DNA of 64,000 bases, taken from assembly GCA_965247705.1 (NCBI GenBank), contig CBDFHV010000060.1:1-64000 (forward strand). The letters are read 5' to 3'. Below the pieces are notes generated by a model that was not told the DNA's origin, made no database searches, and was given only the letters and a program-made list of their open reading frames with translations. This DNA is from CBDFHV01 sp965247705 (GTDB taxonomy: Bacteria; Pseudomonadota; Alphaproteobacteria; Rhodospirillales; CAMCUA01). Shown piece after piece: positions 24,983 to 33,889 of the stretch. The translations under genes and the position numbers were made by a program. How positions within the stretch are numbered: position 1 is the first letter of the stretch; every line of letters begins with the position of its first letter.

Positions 24983-26482
24983 ATGTACTCAGTGGATTTA
25001 TATGCGCGTGTTCGACGGGCGTGCCATGTCGACGGGATGAGCAATCGTGAGGCGGCGCGGGTTTTCGGGATCGACCGCAAGACGGTGGGCAAGATACTGG
25101 GGTTTTCGGTGCCGCCTGGCTACCGGCGTCAGCGACCGCCACGGCGTCCGAAGCTGGACGGATATACCGGCATTATCGACCGGATTCTGGAGGAAGACAG
25201 CAAGGTTCACCGCAAGCAGCGTCATACGGTGAAGAGGATCTACGAACGGCTGCGCGACGAGTACGGGTTCACCGGCGGCTACACCATCGTCAAAGATTAT
25301 GTGCGGGCATGCCGACACCGGTCGCGGGAGATGTTCGTGCCGCCGCATCACCCGCCTGGCCATGCCCAAGTGGACTTTGGCGAAGCCTTGGCGGTAATCG
25401 GCGGCGTACTCCAGAAGATCCACTTTTTTGCCTTCGATTTGCCGCACAGCGATGCCAGCTTCGTGAAGGCCTATCCGGCGGAGACGTCGGAGGCGTTCTG
25501 CGACGGCCATGTATCAGCGTTTGCCTTCTTCGGCGGTGTTCCCCAGTCGATCCTCTATGACAACACTACACTGGCGGTGGCGCGGATCCTGGGCGATGGC
25601 ACCCGGCAGCGCACCCGGGTGTTCAGCGAGCTGCAATCCCATTACCTGTTCGAAGACCGTTTCGGCCGCCCAGGCAAGGGGAACGACAAGGGCAAGGTAG
25701 AGGGGCTGGTTCGCTTCATCCGGCGCAACTACCTGGTACCGGTTCCCCATGTGGAGAGCTTCGAGGTGCTGAACGCCCGCCTCGAGGACCATTGCCGCCG
25801 TCGGCAGGACGACCGACTGCGCCGCCACAGCGAGACGATCGGCGAACGGCTTGCCCGTGACCGGGAAGTATTCCTTGAGTTCCCAGCGGTTCCCTACGAG
25901 CCTTGCGACCGCCGTCCCGGCCGGGTGAGCTCTCTGTCGCTGGTACGCTACAAGGGCAATGATTACTCGGTGCCCGTGGCCTACGGTCATCGCGAGGTGC
26001 TGATCCGGGGCTATGTCGACCAGGTGGCGATCAGCTGCAGCGCCGATGTCATCGCCCGGCACCGGCGCTCCTATGAGCGTGAGGACCTGATCTTCGATCC
26101 TCTGCATTACCTGCCGCTGATCGAGCAGAAAATCGGCGCGCTGGACCAGGCCGCCCCGCTCGCAGGTTGGCATCTGCCCGATTCCTTCGCCACGCTGCGC
26201 CGCCTGATGGAAGCCCGTATGGGCAAGCCCGGCAAGCGGGAATACGTCCAGGTCCTGCGTCTTCTGGAGAGCTTCCGTCTTGCCGAGGTCGAGGCGGCAA
26301 TCGGCGATGCGCTGAAGCTGGGGGCGATCGGCTTCGATGCCGTCAAGCATCTGGTGCTGTGCCGTATCGAGCGCCGGCCGCCGCGGCTCGATCTCGAGCT
26401 TTATCCGTATCTCCCAAGGGCCCGGGTCGCGACGACCTCGGCCGGGAGCTACATGAGCCTGCTATCCGGGGTGAGACCATGA
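24983..26482 (+). CDS. istA: IS21-family transposase IstA
   Basis: The 499-residue protein has an N-terminal helix-turn-helix (SNREAARVFGIDRKTVGKIL). The rve-type catalytic core has Asp in HAQVDFGEALAV, Asp in SILYDNTTLAV, and Glu in DKGKVEGLVRFIRRN. A Mu-type beta-barrel-like C-terminal region follows. It is full length. It overlaps istB by ATGA at 26479. Confidence 0.93.
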   Translation: MYSVDLYARVRRACHVDGMSNREAARVFGIDRKTVGKILGFSVPPGYRRQRPPRRPKLDGYTGIIDRILEEDSKVHRKQRHTVKRIYERLRDEYGFTGGYTIVKDYVRACRHRSREMFVPPHHPPGHAQVDFGEALAVIGGVLQKIHFFAFDLPHSDASFVKAYPAETSEAFCDGHVSAFAFFGGVPQSILYDNTTLAVARILGDGTRQRTRVFSELQSHYLFEDRFGRPGKGNDKGKVEGLVRFIRRNYLVPVPHVESFEVLNARLEDHCRRRQDDRLRRHSETIGERLARDREVFLEFPAVPYEPCDRRPGRVSSLSLVRYKGNDYSVPVAYGHREVLIRGYVDQVAISCSADVIARHRRSYEREDLIFDPLHYLPLIEQKIGALDQAAPLAGWHLPDSFATLRRLMEARMGKPGKREYVQVLRLLESFRLAEVEAAIGDALKLGAIGFDAVKHLVLCRIERRPPRLDLELYPYLPRARVATTSAGSYMSLLSGVRP

Positions 26483-27246
26483 CCGATACCCCGCAGCTGT
26501 TGCTGAACCATCACCTCAAGACGCTCAGGCTGCCGACCTTCCTGAGGGAATACGACAAGCTGGCCCGGCAATGCGCCTCGGAAGGCGTCGACCATGTCCG
26601 CTATCTACAGCGGTTGGCGGAACTCGAGCTGATCGATCGGGAACGCCGCCTGATAGAACGGCGCATCAAGGCGGCCCGTTTCCCGGTGGTTAAAAGCCTG
26701 GATGCGTTCGACTTCAAGGCCATCCCTTCGCTCAACAAGACGCTGGTGCTCGAGCTTGCCCGCGGCGAGTACATCGACCGCCGGGAGAACGTGATCGCGC
26801 TTGGCAACAGCGGAACCGGCAAGACCCATATCGCCCTTGGGCTCGGTCTGGCCGCTTGCCAGAAAGGGCTTTCGGTTGGCTTTACCACCGCCGCCGCTCT
26901 GGTGCATGAGCTCATGGAGGCGCGCGACGACAAACAGTTGCTGCGGTTCCAGAGGAGGCTCGCCGGGTACAAGATCCTGATCATCGACGAGCTCGGCTTC
27001 GTGCCGCTGTCAAAAACCGGCGCCGAGTTGCTGTTCGAGGTCTTCAGCCAGCGTTACGAGCGTGGTTCCGTCCTGGTCACCTCCAACCTGCCGTTCGATG
27101 AATGGACCGAGATATTCGGTTCCGAGCGCCTCACCGGCGCCTTGCTCGATCGCCTTACCCACCACGTCCATATTCTCGAGATGAACGGCGAGAGCTACCG
27201 GCTCAACCAGAGCAAAAACCGCAGAAAACCCGAAAAATCAGCCTGA
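26479..27246 (+). CDS. istB: IS21-family helper ATPase IstB
   Basis: The 255-residue AAA+ ATPase has Walker A in ALGNSGTGKTHIALGLG, Walker B in KILIIDELGFVPL, and sensor-type VLVTSNLPFDEW. It loads IstA on target DNA. The reading frame is intact, so the element may still be mobile even though its flanks are rearranged. Confidence 0.93.
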   Translation: MTDTPQLLLNHHLKTLRLPTFLREYDKLARQCASEGVDHVRYLQRLAELELIDRERRLIERRIKAARFPVVKSLDAFDFKAIPSLNKTLVLELARGEYIDRRENVIALGNSGTGKTHIALGLGLAACQKGLSVGFTTAAALVHELMEARDDKQLLRFQRRLAGYKILIIDELGFVPLSKTGAELLFEVFSQRYERGSVLVTSNLPFDEWTEIFGSERLTGALLDRLTHHVHILEMNGESYRLNQSKNRRKPEKSA

Positions 27247-27398
27247 CCTACCTCGCGTCGCTTGCCCCCGTGGGTCCACAGGCCCCTCCCACGCGCGCCG
27301 CGCGCGGGTCCCTCCTATGGACTACGGGGACAAGCCTCAAACACCGAGTGGCCCCTTTTTACGCCGCCCAATGGCCCCTTGTTACTCCGCCGTTGACA

Positions 27399-28012
27399 GG
27401 GGCGGCGGCCCGGTGCATGGGGAGCTGGCCGGCAAGACCGTCGGCATCGTCGGCCACGGACGCATCGGGCGCGCCGTGGCCGTCAGGGCGCGCGCCTTCG
27501 GCTGCCGGGTGATCGCCGCCACCCGCTCGCCGGCCAAGGGGGACGACAACCTGGACCGCATCGCCGGCATGGAGGGCCTGGACGGCCTGCTGGGCGAGGC
27601 CGACTTCGTGGTCGTCTGCTGCCCCCTGGACGACGGGACCCGGGATTTGATCGGGCGGCGCCAGTTCGAACGCATGAAAGACACCGCGGTCCTTATCAAC
27701 GTCGCCCGGGGCCCCGTTGTCCATGAGGAATCCCTGTTCGAGGCCTGCCGCGACGGCGCCATCGGCGGCGCCGTCATCGACGTCTGGTACCAGTATCCGG
27801 AGACCGTGGGCGCCCATTGCTGGCCGTCGCGTTTTCCCTTTCAGGAGCTGGACAAGGTCTTTATGACTCCCCACGCGTCGGGCTGGAGCGAGGGCCTGCT
27901 CGACCGGCGCATGGCGGCGATCGCCGGCAATCTGGACCGCCTGGCGAGCAGCCGCCCCTTAAGCAACGTGGTCCGGGTCGTTGGCGTGCCGGCGAAGGAC
28001 TCTCCCGCATGA
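27399..28012 (+). pseudogene. D-2-hydroxyacid dehydrogenase, N-terminal part removed at the IS21 edge
   Basis: From 27399 the frame reads GPVHGELAGKTVGIVGHGRIGRAVAVRARAFG, the NAD-binding domain with its GHGRIG motif. It continues through CCPLDDGTRDLIG, the catalytic-Arg region NVARGPVVHEE, and the C-terminal MTPHASGWSEG with its His. About the first 100-120 residues of the usual protein are missing. The open frame can be traced upstream to an ATG at 27317, but that part is IS21 DNA. A hybrid protein without the substrate domain could be made but should not be active. It ends just before the flavoprotein gene and was probably in one operon with it. Confidence 0.8.
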
Positions 28013-28025
28013 AGGACAACAGGCC

Positions 28026-29510
28026 ATGGAGACCCTGACCTGCGACGTGGCGGTGGTGGGGGCCGGTAACGCGGCCTTGAGCGCCGCCCTGGCCGCCCGC
28101 GAGCAGGGCGTCGACGTGCTGGTCCTGGAGCGCGCGCCCGAGGACGAACGGGGCGGCAACAGCCGCTTCACCGGCGGCGTCATCCGCACCGTCTTCAACG
28201 GGGTCGAGGACCTGGAGAAGCTGTTCGACCTCAGCGACGAGGAAAAGCGCAACAGCGATTTCGGCAGCTATCCGACCGACAAATTCTACGACGACCTGGG
28301 CGAGATCACCAACTACCGCACCGACCCGGACCTGGCCGAGCTCTTGGTCACCCGCAGCTTCGACACCATCCACTGGCTGCGGGGCAAGGGCATCAAGCTG
28401 GCGCCCATGTACGGCCGGCAGGCCTTCAAGGTCGATGGACGGTTCGTGTTCTGGGGTGGCTTGGCGGTGGAAAGCTGGGGCGGCGGGCCCGGCCTCATGG
28501 ACGGCATGTTCGCCATCGCGGCGCGGGAAGGCGCCCGCGTCCTCTACGATGCCCGGGCCTTGAGCCTGCTCCATGACGACGACGGGGTTCACGGCTTGCG
28601 TATCCGCCACGGTGGCCGGACCAAGGAGGTTCGGGCGAAAGCGGTGGTGCTGGCCTGCGGCGGCTTCGAGGCCAATACGGAGATGCGCACCCGCTATCTG
28701 GGACCCGGCTGGGAATTGGCCAAGGTGCGGGGCACCCGCTTCAACACCGGCGACGGCATTACCATGGCGCTGGCGGCCGGCGCCATGCCGTGGGGCAACT
28801 GGTCCGGCTGCCACGCCGTCGCCTGGGACATGAACGCGCCGGAATTCGGCGACCTGGCGGTGGGCGACAATTTCCAGAAGCACTGCTACCCCTGGGGCAT
28901 CGTGGTCAATGGGCTGGGCCAGCGCTTCCTCGACGAAGGGGCGCACTTCCGCAACTTCACCTATGCCAAGTACGGCCGCGAGATCCTCAACCAGCCGGGC
29001 CAGTTCGCCTGGCAGGTCTTCGATTCGAAGATCATTCCCAGCCTGCGCGACGAGTATCGCATCCGCCAAGTCACCCGCGCCCGGGCCGACACACTGGAAG
29101 GCCTGGCCGACCAGATGGAAGGGGTCGACAAGGAAGGCTTCCTGCGCACCGCGCGGGCCTTCAACGAGGCGGTGCGTGCCGACATCCCCTACAACCCCGC
29201 CATTCTCGACGGCCGGCGGACCGAGGGCCTGGCCATCGACAAGACCAACTGGGCCAATGCCCTGGACACACCCCCCTTCGAGGCCTACGGCGTCACCTGC
29301 GGCATCACCTTCACCTTCGGCGGCCTGAAAGTGACAACCGATACCCAGGTGGTGGACACCGACGGACGGCCTATGCCGGGGCTCTACGCGGCGGGGGAAA
29401 TCGTCGGCGGCCTCTTCTACTTCAACTACCCCGGCGGCAGCGGCCTCACCTCCGGCGCCGTCTTTGGCCGCATCGCCGGCGGCAACGCGGCCGGGGTCGT
29501 GCGGGCCTGA
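28026..29510 (+). CDS. FAD-dependent fumarate-reductase-like dehydrogenase (tricarballylate dehydrogenase type)
   Basis: The protein has 494 residues from the ATG at 28026, with AAGGA upstream. N-terminal FAD site is VAVVGAGNAALSAALAAREQG. GGNSRFTGGVIRTVFNG and the C-terminal GLYAAGEIVGGLFYFNYPGGSG are typical of TcuA and related flavoproteins. These oxidise or reduce succinate-like acids. The gene is 13 bases downstream of the truncated hydroxyacid dehydrogenase. Confidence 0.85.
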   Translation: METLTCDVAVVGAGNAALSAALAAREQGVDVLVLERAPEDERGGNSRFTGGVIRTVFNGVEDLEKLFDLSDEEKRNSDFGSYPTDKFYDDLGEITNYRTDPDLAELLVTRSFDTIHWLRGKGIKLAPMYGRQAFKVDGRFVFWGGLAVESWGGGPGLMDGMFAIAAREGARVLYDARALSLLHDDDGVHGLRIRHGGRTKEVRAKAVVLACGGFEANTEMRTRYLGPGWELAKVRGTRFNTGDGITMALAAGAMPWGNWSGCHAVAWDMNAPEFGDLAVGDNFQKHCYPWGIVVNGLGQRFLDEGAHFRNFTYAKYGREILNQPGQFAWQVFDSKIIPSLRDEYRIRQVTRARADTLEGLADQMEGVDKEGFLRTARAFNEAVRADIPYNPAILDGRRTEGLAIDKTNWANALDTPPFEAYGVTCGITFTFGGLKVTTDTQVVDTDGRPMPGLYAAGEIVGGLFYFNYPGGSGLTSGAVFGRIAGGNAAGVVRA

Positions 29511-29647
29511 CGCCGCGGCGGAATAGGAAGCGCTTTCGATGATTGTCCTGCGTCGGGGCCGGGGGCCGGGTTATTTCGACGACAGGATGGGCCGCACGAC
29601 GTGCCGGTTCCCCGACGCCATGTAAGCGCATATTGGATTGATAAGGT

Positions 29648-30637
29648 ATGACCGTACTGGTGACAGGCGCGTCGGGCTTCGTGGGGCTCAATCTTGTCGA
29701 GGCGTTGCTCGGGCGCGGCGAGGACGTGGTGGCGTTCGACGCCCAGGCGGTTCCCGAAAGCGCCCGCCGGGCCTTCGCCTCGCTTCCCGGCGCCCTCGAG
29801 AAAGTCGTCGGCGACGTCCGTGACGACGCGGCGCTGAACCGTCTCTTCGAGGATTTCCCCGTCGACCGCGCGTGGCACGGCGCCGCGGTCACCGGGGCCT
29901 ATGATCGCGAACGGGAGGCGGGACGCACGATCCTCGACGTCAACACCATGGGCACACATGCGGTCCTCGAAGCCGCGCGACGAAGCGGCCTACGGCGTTT
30001 CGTCTTCGCCAGCTCCAACTCCGTCTACGGGGAAAGCCAATATCGCCACGCCGAGGTGAACGAGGACACGCCGCCGCTGCCCGACGCCATCTACGGGATA
30101 AGCAAATATGCCAGCGAACGATTGAGCCTGCGCTACCAAACACTGTGGAACATGGACGTTATCTGCGCCCGCATCGGCGCCGTCTTCGGACCGTGGGAGC
30201 GGGACACCGGCTGCCGCGACCTGCTGTCGACGGTCTTCCAGCTGGCGTGCCTCGCGGTCGACGGCAAGGAGGCCGTTCTGCCGCCGCGGGACTTGCGCCG
30301 CGACCGTGTCTACGCTCGCAACGTCGCCGAGGGTCTTGTCGCCCTGCTTTTCGCCGAGGCGCCGACGTTCGACGTCTACAACCTGGGGTCCGGCGCCACC
30401 GTCAGCGACCGTCCCTGGTGCGAGCGGCTGAAGGCGCGATACCCGGCCTTCTCCTATCGCATCGCCGGTTCCGGGGAGGAGGCGAACGTGGACTATCACG
30501 AAACCCGGAACCGGGGGGCCCAGTCGATGGGCCGGATGACCGAGGACATCGGTTTCCGCCCGAAGTTCAGCCGCGACGAAGCCTTGGACGACTACTGCGA
30601 CTGGATCGACCGCACGCCGGACTTCCGCGATCCATGA
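29648..30637 (+). CDS. NAD-dependent epimerase/dehydratase (extended SDR)
   Basis: The 329-residue protein has the nucleotide site VLVTGASGFVGLNLVEALL and the catalytic YGISKYASE (Tyr-x3-Lys) with the Ser in FASSNSVYGES. The family acts on nucleotide sugars or on sugar acids such as uronates. About 137 bases without a convincing gene separate it from the flavoprotein. Whether it belongs to the same pathway is open. Confidence 0.85.
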   Translation: MTVLVTGASGFVGLNLVEALLGRGEDVVAFDAQAVPESARRAFASLPGALEKVVGDVRDDAALNRLFEDFPVDRAWHGAAVTGAYDREREAGRTILDVNTMGTHAVLEAARRSGLRRFVFASSNSVYGESQYRHAEVNEDTPPLPDAIYGISKYASERLSLRYQTLWNMDVICARIGAVFGPWERDTGCRDLLSTVFQLACLAVDGKEAVLPPRDLRRDRVYARNVAEGLVALLFAEAPTFDVYNLGSGATVSDRPWCERLKARYPAFSYRIAGSGEEANVDYHETRNRGAQSMGRMTEDIGFRPKFSRDEALDDYCDWIDRTPDFRDP

Positions 30638-30689
30638 ACGAACAAGTGCTTATGCGAATTCCGGTGGCGGGTTTGGCTCGATGGCAATA

Positions 30690-30912
30690 TACGGGGACAC
30701 AATGGTTATCTCAAAAACCTCGGGGACGAACGCCCGCTCCCTGCGGCTTGGGTTTGCGCCCGGGCTTGCATTCGGTCAAGCGGCGACCGGTGAGACGTCG
30801 ATGATCTGGATGAAAGCACCGGTGCCCACAGGCCGGCTGGTCCGTACGCCTCGGCACAGCATATCACGGGGTAATTGTGGGGGCAAAATGCATATAGTGT
30901 CCCTGTGTATAG
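30690..30912. repeat. Inverted GGGGACAC repeat pair around a gene-free segment
   Basis: TATACGGGGACACAATGG (about 30690-30707) and the complement of the stretch ending at 30912 (ATACACAGGGACACTATA) form imperfect inverted repeats about 220 bp apart. No gene is convincing in 30638-31048. The motif resembles the GGGGACAC clusters at 7067-7150 and 8350-8371. The pair is best read as a short non-autonomous or decayed mobile element. Confidence 0.4.
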
Positions 30913-31048
30913 GTGAGCACGCTGAAGCGCTGGTAGAGAGGAGCTTGAAGTAGAGATCATGCTTAATCACATAACAGCCGGTTGCAGCGGACGGTCCGCT
31001 ACTCGACCCGCCGCTGAACCGGAGCGTTAACCATTACTGGACACACCT

Positions 31049-31916
31049 ATGGCGCACAAATCAGGATCAACCACTCCTCCATCAAATGTTCTCGGAAGAC
31101 AGGAGCTCGAAGCAGCCATTCGAAAGATTGAACGCCGAGTTGAGGAGCTGAAGGGATTCGATGTTTCCCCAATTAGGGAGCGATGGGATGCAAGAGCGAG
31201 CGCATTAGAGACGAAGATTAACGCCACGTTGGCGGAGATATTCGGCGAAGGCACCGCCGAATTCAATCGGTACTGCATAGGCTCATTTGACTCACTTCGT
31301 ATTTTATTGGGAGGTGGAAACCGATTCTCGCCCACTGAGATTCAAGAAAGCTACCGCGAAGGTATACAAAAGGCAGTGATCAATCTTGAATCCCTTCGAG
31401 ATCTCCTACGCGAGCGCGTAGATGAGCATGCCGAACCCGGACCAGTCCTTGGGGCCGAAGAGGATAGGCCAATCGGAAACCGCGTATTCATTGTGCATGG
31501 CCGCGATGAGGCCGCGAAAGAGGCGGTTGCACGGTTCGTGTCGCGCTTGCATCTCGCCCCGATAATTCTTCATGAGCAGCCGAATGCTGGTCGCACCATT
31601 ATCGAGAAGCTTGAGGGGCACTTGGACGTCGACTTCGCGGTAGTGCTCCTGACACCGGACGACATAGGCGCGCCTGCTACAAAGCCGGATGAAACCCGAC
31701 CCCGCGCGTCAAAACGTAGTCCTTGAATTAGGCCTTTTCCTCGGGGCGCTTGGGCGAAATTGTGTCTGCGCCCTGCATAAGGGCAATGTAGAACTACCCT
31801 CCGACTACGATGGTGTGATCTACGTGCCAATGGACGACGCCGGTGGCTGGCGTTTACTGTTGGCTCGAGAAATCAAGCAATCAGGAATGCACATCGATTT
31901 GAATCAGGCGATGTAA
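31049..31916 (+). pseudogene. TIR-like nucleotide-binding effector (CAP12/Pycsar TIR type), frameshifted
   Basis: The first frame (31049-31726) has a helical N-terminal domain (residues 1-145) and then the TIR-like start RVFIVHGRDEAAKEAVARFVSRL. The predicted catalytic Glu lies in AGRTIIEKLEG, followed by VDFAVVLLTPDDIG. The domain continues in the next frame from about 31704 (ARQNVVLELGLFLGALGR ... IYVPMDDAGGWRLLLAREIK, stop by 31916). The switch is at four C, 31700-31703; dropping one C gives a single protein of about 288 residues. Proteins of this type hydrolyse NAD when triggered, giving abortive phage defence. No cyclase gene is adjacent. It is AT-richer than the catabolic genes. Confidence 0.75.
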
Positions 31917-32177
31917 TGGCTAACCAGTCATTGCAGCCTACGCCTAGCGATGCGGCTGAATTCGGGCGTTCATCTTGGGAGCATTCGCAAACCGAGACTT
32001 GAAGCGTTCGAGGTTGGCAGGGGGAACAATAAGCTGAAGGTCCGCCTCCGGACTCGACAACTCGCGGCACTTCCGATTGTGGCTAATTGCCGCCGCAACA
32101 AGGACATGTGCGGCAACCCAATATGCAGTGGGTGTCTGCATTGACCGGATAGGCACGGCTCGGCGACCTCTATGAGG
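31917..32177. other. Gene-free stretch between the TIR-like gene and IS481 copy 2
   Basis: No supported gene. A 28-codon frame from 31916 (MANQSLQPTPS...) looks like a common intergenic repeat sequence and not a real protein. The last seven bases, TATGAGG, are the target duplication of the IS481. The original MaoC stop codon lay at this junction. Confidence 0.5.
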
Positions 32178-33416
32178 TGTACAGATAGGGTATTCACCTG
32201 ACACTACCGCCCCGTATCCGCGCGCACGCGGGGGGGGGGGGGGGGTGATTAAGCGGCTTTTGCCTTCTTCATCTTGGTCGGCGTCTCCTTTTTCGGCAAT
32301 CCGTCCTTGAATGCCCTGGCCGGCGTGCGACCGTTCATGCCGCGACCCTGGTGCGGCCGTCGGGTGTTGTAGCCGACCAGGTAGGTGTCGAGATCGGCCT
32401 GCATCTCGTCGACGGACTCGTAGAACTTCTTGCGCCCCATGACGCGGAAGTGCTCGTCGAGCAGGGTGCGGTGCAGCCTTTCGACATAACCGTTCGACTG
32501 CGGCCGCCGGACCTTGGTCGTGCGGTGCTCGATCTCCTCCAGTTGCAGGAACAGCTCATAGGGATGGCGATCCGGGCGGCCGCAGAATTCCCGGCCATTG
32601 TCCGACAGCACCGTGGTGATCCCCGCGTCGTGGGCCTCGAAGGTCGGCAGCACGTCGTTGTTCATCACGTGCACGGCGGTCAGCGGCAGTTTGGACGTGT
32701 AAAGTCTTCCCCAGGCATAGCGGCTGAAGCAATCGATGACGCTTTGCAGGTAGATCTTGCCGACTCCCTTCAGATGGCCGACGAAAAAGGTGTCCACGGC
32801 CACCAGGTCACCGGTGTGGTGGGTCTCGATATGGCGCTCGCGGAACTCGGGGCTGAACCGTTCCAGCAGCCGGATCTGCTCGTCGCTGAGTTCGATCTTG
32901 CACCCGCCGACGTGCTTCTCAAGGCGCAGCAGGCGATCGTGCTTGGTCAACAGATCGTGCCGGCTCCAGACACCGCGAACGCCGCCGGACGAAACCTGGA
33001 TGCCCTTCAGCGCCAATTCCTGCGCCACCCGCAAGGGACCGTGGCCGGGGTGCTCCAGGGCATGATCGAGCACCGCTTTCTCGACCGCCTCGGAAACCCG
33101 GTTGGGATGCGGGCCGCGGGCGCCGGGCAGCCGGTCGATAAGCCCTTCCGCGCCATAAATCTGGAAGTTGCGCCGGATCTCGTAGAACTGCTGGCGGCTG
33201 TAGCCCATGATCCGGCAGGCCTTGGAGACGTTGTTCATCTCGATGGCCAGCTCGAGCATCGATAGCTTGCGTCGTGCTACTTTATCCTTCGTGGTCATGT
33301 CGTCTCTCCTGGTGCGGGTTGCGATGAAGCGTCAACTCCATCCTACAACCCCCCAGGGGCGGCATGGCCACGCCTCTCAGCGGGCCAAAATGTCAGGTGA
33401 TTACCGTCTCAGCACA
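32178..33416 (-). mobile_element. IS481-family element, copy 2, with 7-bp target duplication
   Basis: Ends and coding sequence match copy 1 (2471-3707). The target duplication is TATGAGG (32171-32177 and 33417-33423). The poly-G run after the transposase stop has 16 G (32230-32245), against 14 in copy 1. It lies in direct orientation with copy 1, 29.7 kb apart. Confidence 0.93.
32249..33298 (-). CDS. IS481-family transposase, copy 2
   Basis: The 349-residue protein is identical to that of copy 1 at 2540-3589, with the same helix-turn-helix N-terminus and Asp169/Asp233/Glu273 catalytic residues. Identity of both the protein and all overlapping frames implies near-perfect DNA identity and recent duplication or gene conversion. 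It is intact. Confidence 0.93.
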   Translation of the reverse strand: MTTKDKVARRKLSMLELAIEMNNVSKACRIMGYSRQQFYEIRRNFQIYGAEGLIDRLPGARGPHPNRVSEAVEKAVLDHALEHPGHGPLRVAQELALKGIQVSSGGVRGVWSRHDLLTKHDRLLRLEKHVGGCKIELSDEQIRLLERFSPEFRERHIETHHTGDLVAVDTFFVGHLKGVGKIYLQSVIDCFSRYAWGRLYTSKLPLTAVHVMNNDVLPTFEAHDAGITTVLSDNGREFCGRPDRHPYELFLQLEEIEHRTTKVRRPQSNGYVERLHRTLLDEHFRVMGRKKFYESVDEMQADLDTYLVGYNTRRPHQGRGMNGRTPARAFKDGLPKKETPTKMKKAKAA

Positions 33417-33889
33417 TATGAGGGATGTCGCCGGATCAACAGGGTCGCGTGCTCGCCCTCGGTGACCACGTCGCCGGCCTGGTTGATCAGCAGCACCTGT
33501 TCGGTGACCACGCCCCGGTCCGGCTTGCGGCTTTCGCGCTTGTGGGTGAAGGTCATGTGCACGTGCACCGTGTCACCGGGGAAGAGCGGTTTCTTGAACC
33601 GCACGCGATCCCATCCCAGGGACGCCACCGAGGTCGTCTCGTAGAGCTTGAGCTTGGTCTTCAGGCCCTCCATCAGGGACAACCCGTAGAGCCCGTGGGC
33701 GATGGTGCGGCCGAACTGGGTGTTGGCGCAGAAGGCGGGATCGGTGTGCAGGGGGTGATCGTCCAGGGTCACCCGCGCGAAGCCGTCGATGTCTCCCTGG
33801 GTCACCGTGTGGGACGGTGTTTCGATGACCGCGCCAACCTCCGCGTCCTCGTAGTAGAGGTCGCGCAGCGTCTCAATGTCCGATGGCAT
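33401..33889 (-). CDS. MaoC-family hydratase, C-terminus altered by IS481 insertion
   Basis: The protein has 162 residues. The catalytic Asp and His are kept in ARVTLDDHPLHTDPAF, followed by GRTIAHGLYGLSLMEGL and RFKKPLFPGDTVHVHM. The original reading frame ended ...IRRHPS-stop. The IS481 inserted exactly at the TAG stop (restored by joining the flanks), so the frame now reads through YVLRR and stops in the element. The core is unaffected and it should still work. It overlaps the deacetylase gene by 17 bases and is the last gene of a three-gene minus-strand operon. Confidence 0.85.
   Translation of the reverse strand: MPSDIETLRDLYYEDAEVGAVIETPSHTVTQGDIDGFARVTLDDHPLHTDPAFCANTQFGRTIAHGLYGLSLMEGLKTKLKLYETTSVASLGWDRVRFKKPLFPGDTVHVHMTFTHKRESRKPDRGVVTEQVLLINQAGDVVTEGEHATLLIRRHPSYVLRR

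Larger units (their letters stand above)
24864..27398 (+). mobile_element. IS21-family element, no target duplication
   Basis: Left end TGAGAAGGGCGGCGCAATAA and right end (read inward) TGTCAACGGCGGAGTAACAA align over about 36 bp. An inner repeat AAAAAGGGGCCA occurs near both ends (24931 and, inverted, about 27350), as expected for IS21 multiple transposase sites. Flanking bases (CCAACA and GGGGCG) do not match. The left flank is a truncated IS5 and the right flank a truncated dehydrogenase gene. Confidence 0.85.

Noticed and set aside
27317..27398. ATG at 27317 as the true start of the hydroxyacid dehydrogenase
   Set aside because: This DNA is the IS21 right end; the gene's own N-terminal domain is missing.
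29539..29625. 28-codon frame MIVLRRGRGPGYFD...
   Set aside because: No clear ribosome site, Arg-rich composition expected from GC-rich intergenic DNA, and nothing recognisable.
31916..32002. 28-codon frame MANQSLQPTPS...
   Set aside because: It overlaps the TIR-like gene's stop and resembles sequence common in intergenic repeats.
2471..33416. Composite transposon made of the two IS481 copies and the DNA between them
   Set aside because: The outer flanks do not form a shared target duplication; each copy has its own 7-bp duplication, so they inserted independently.
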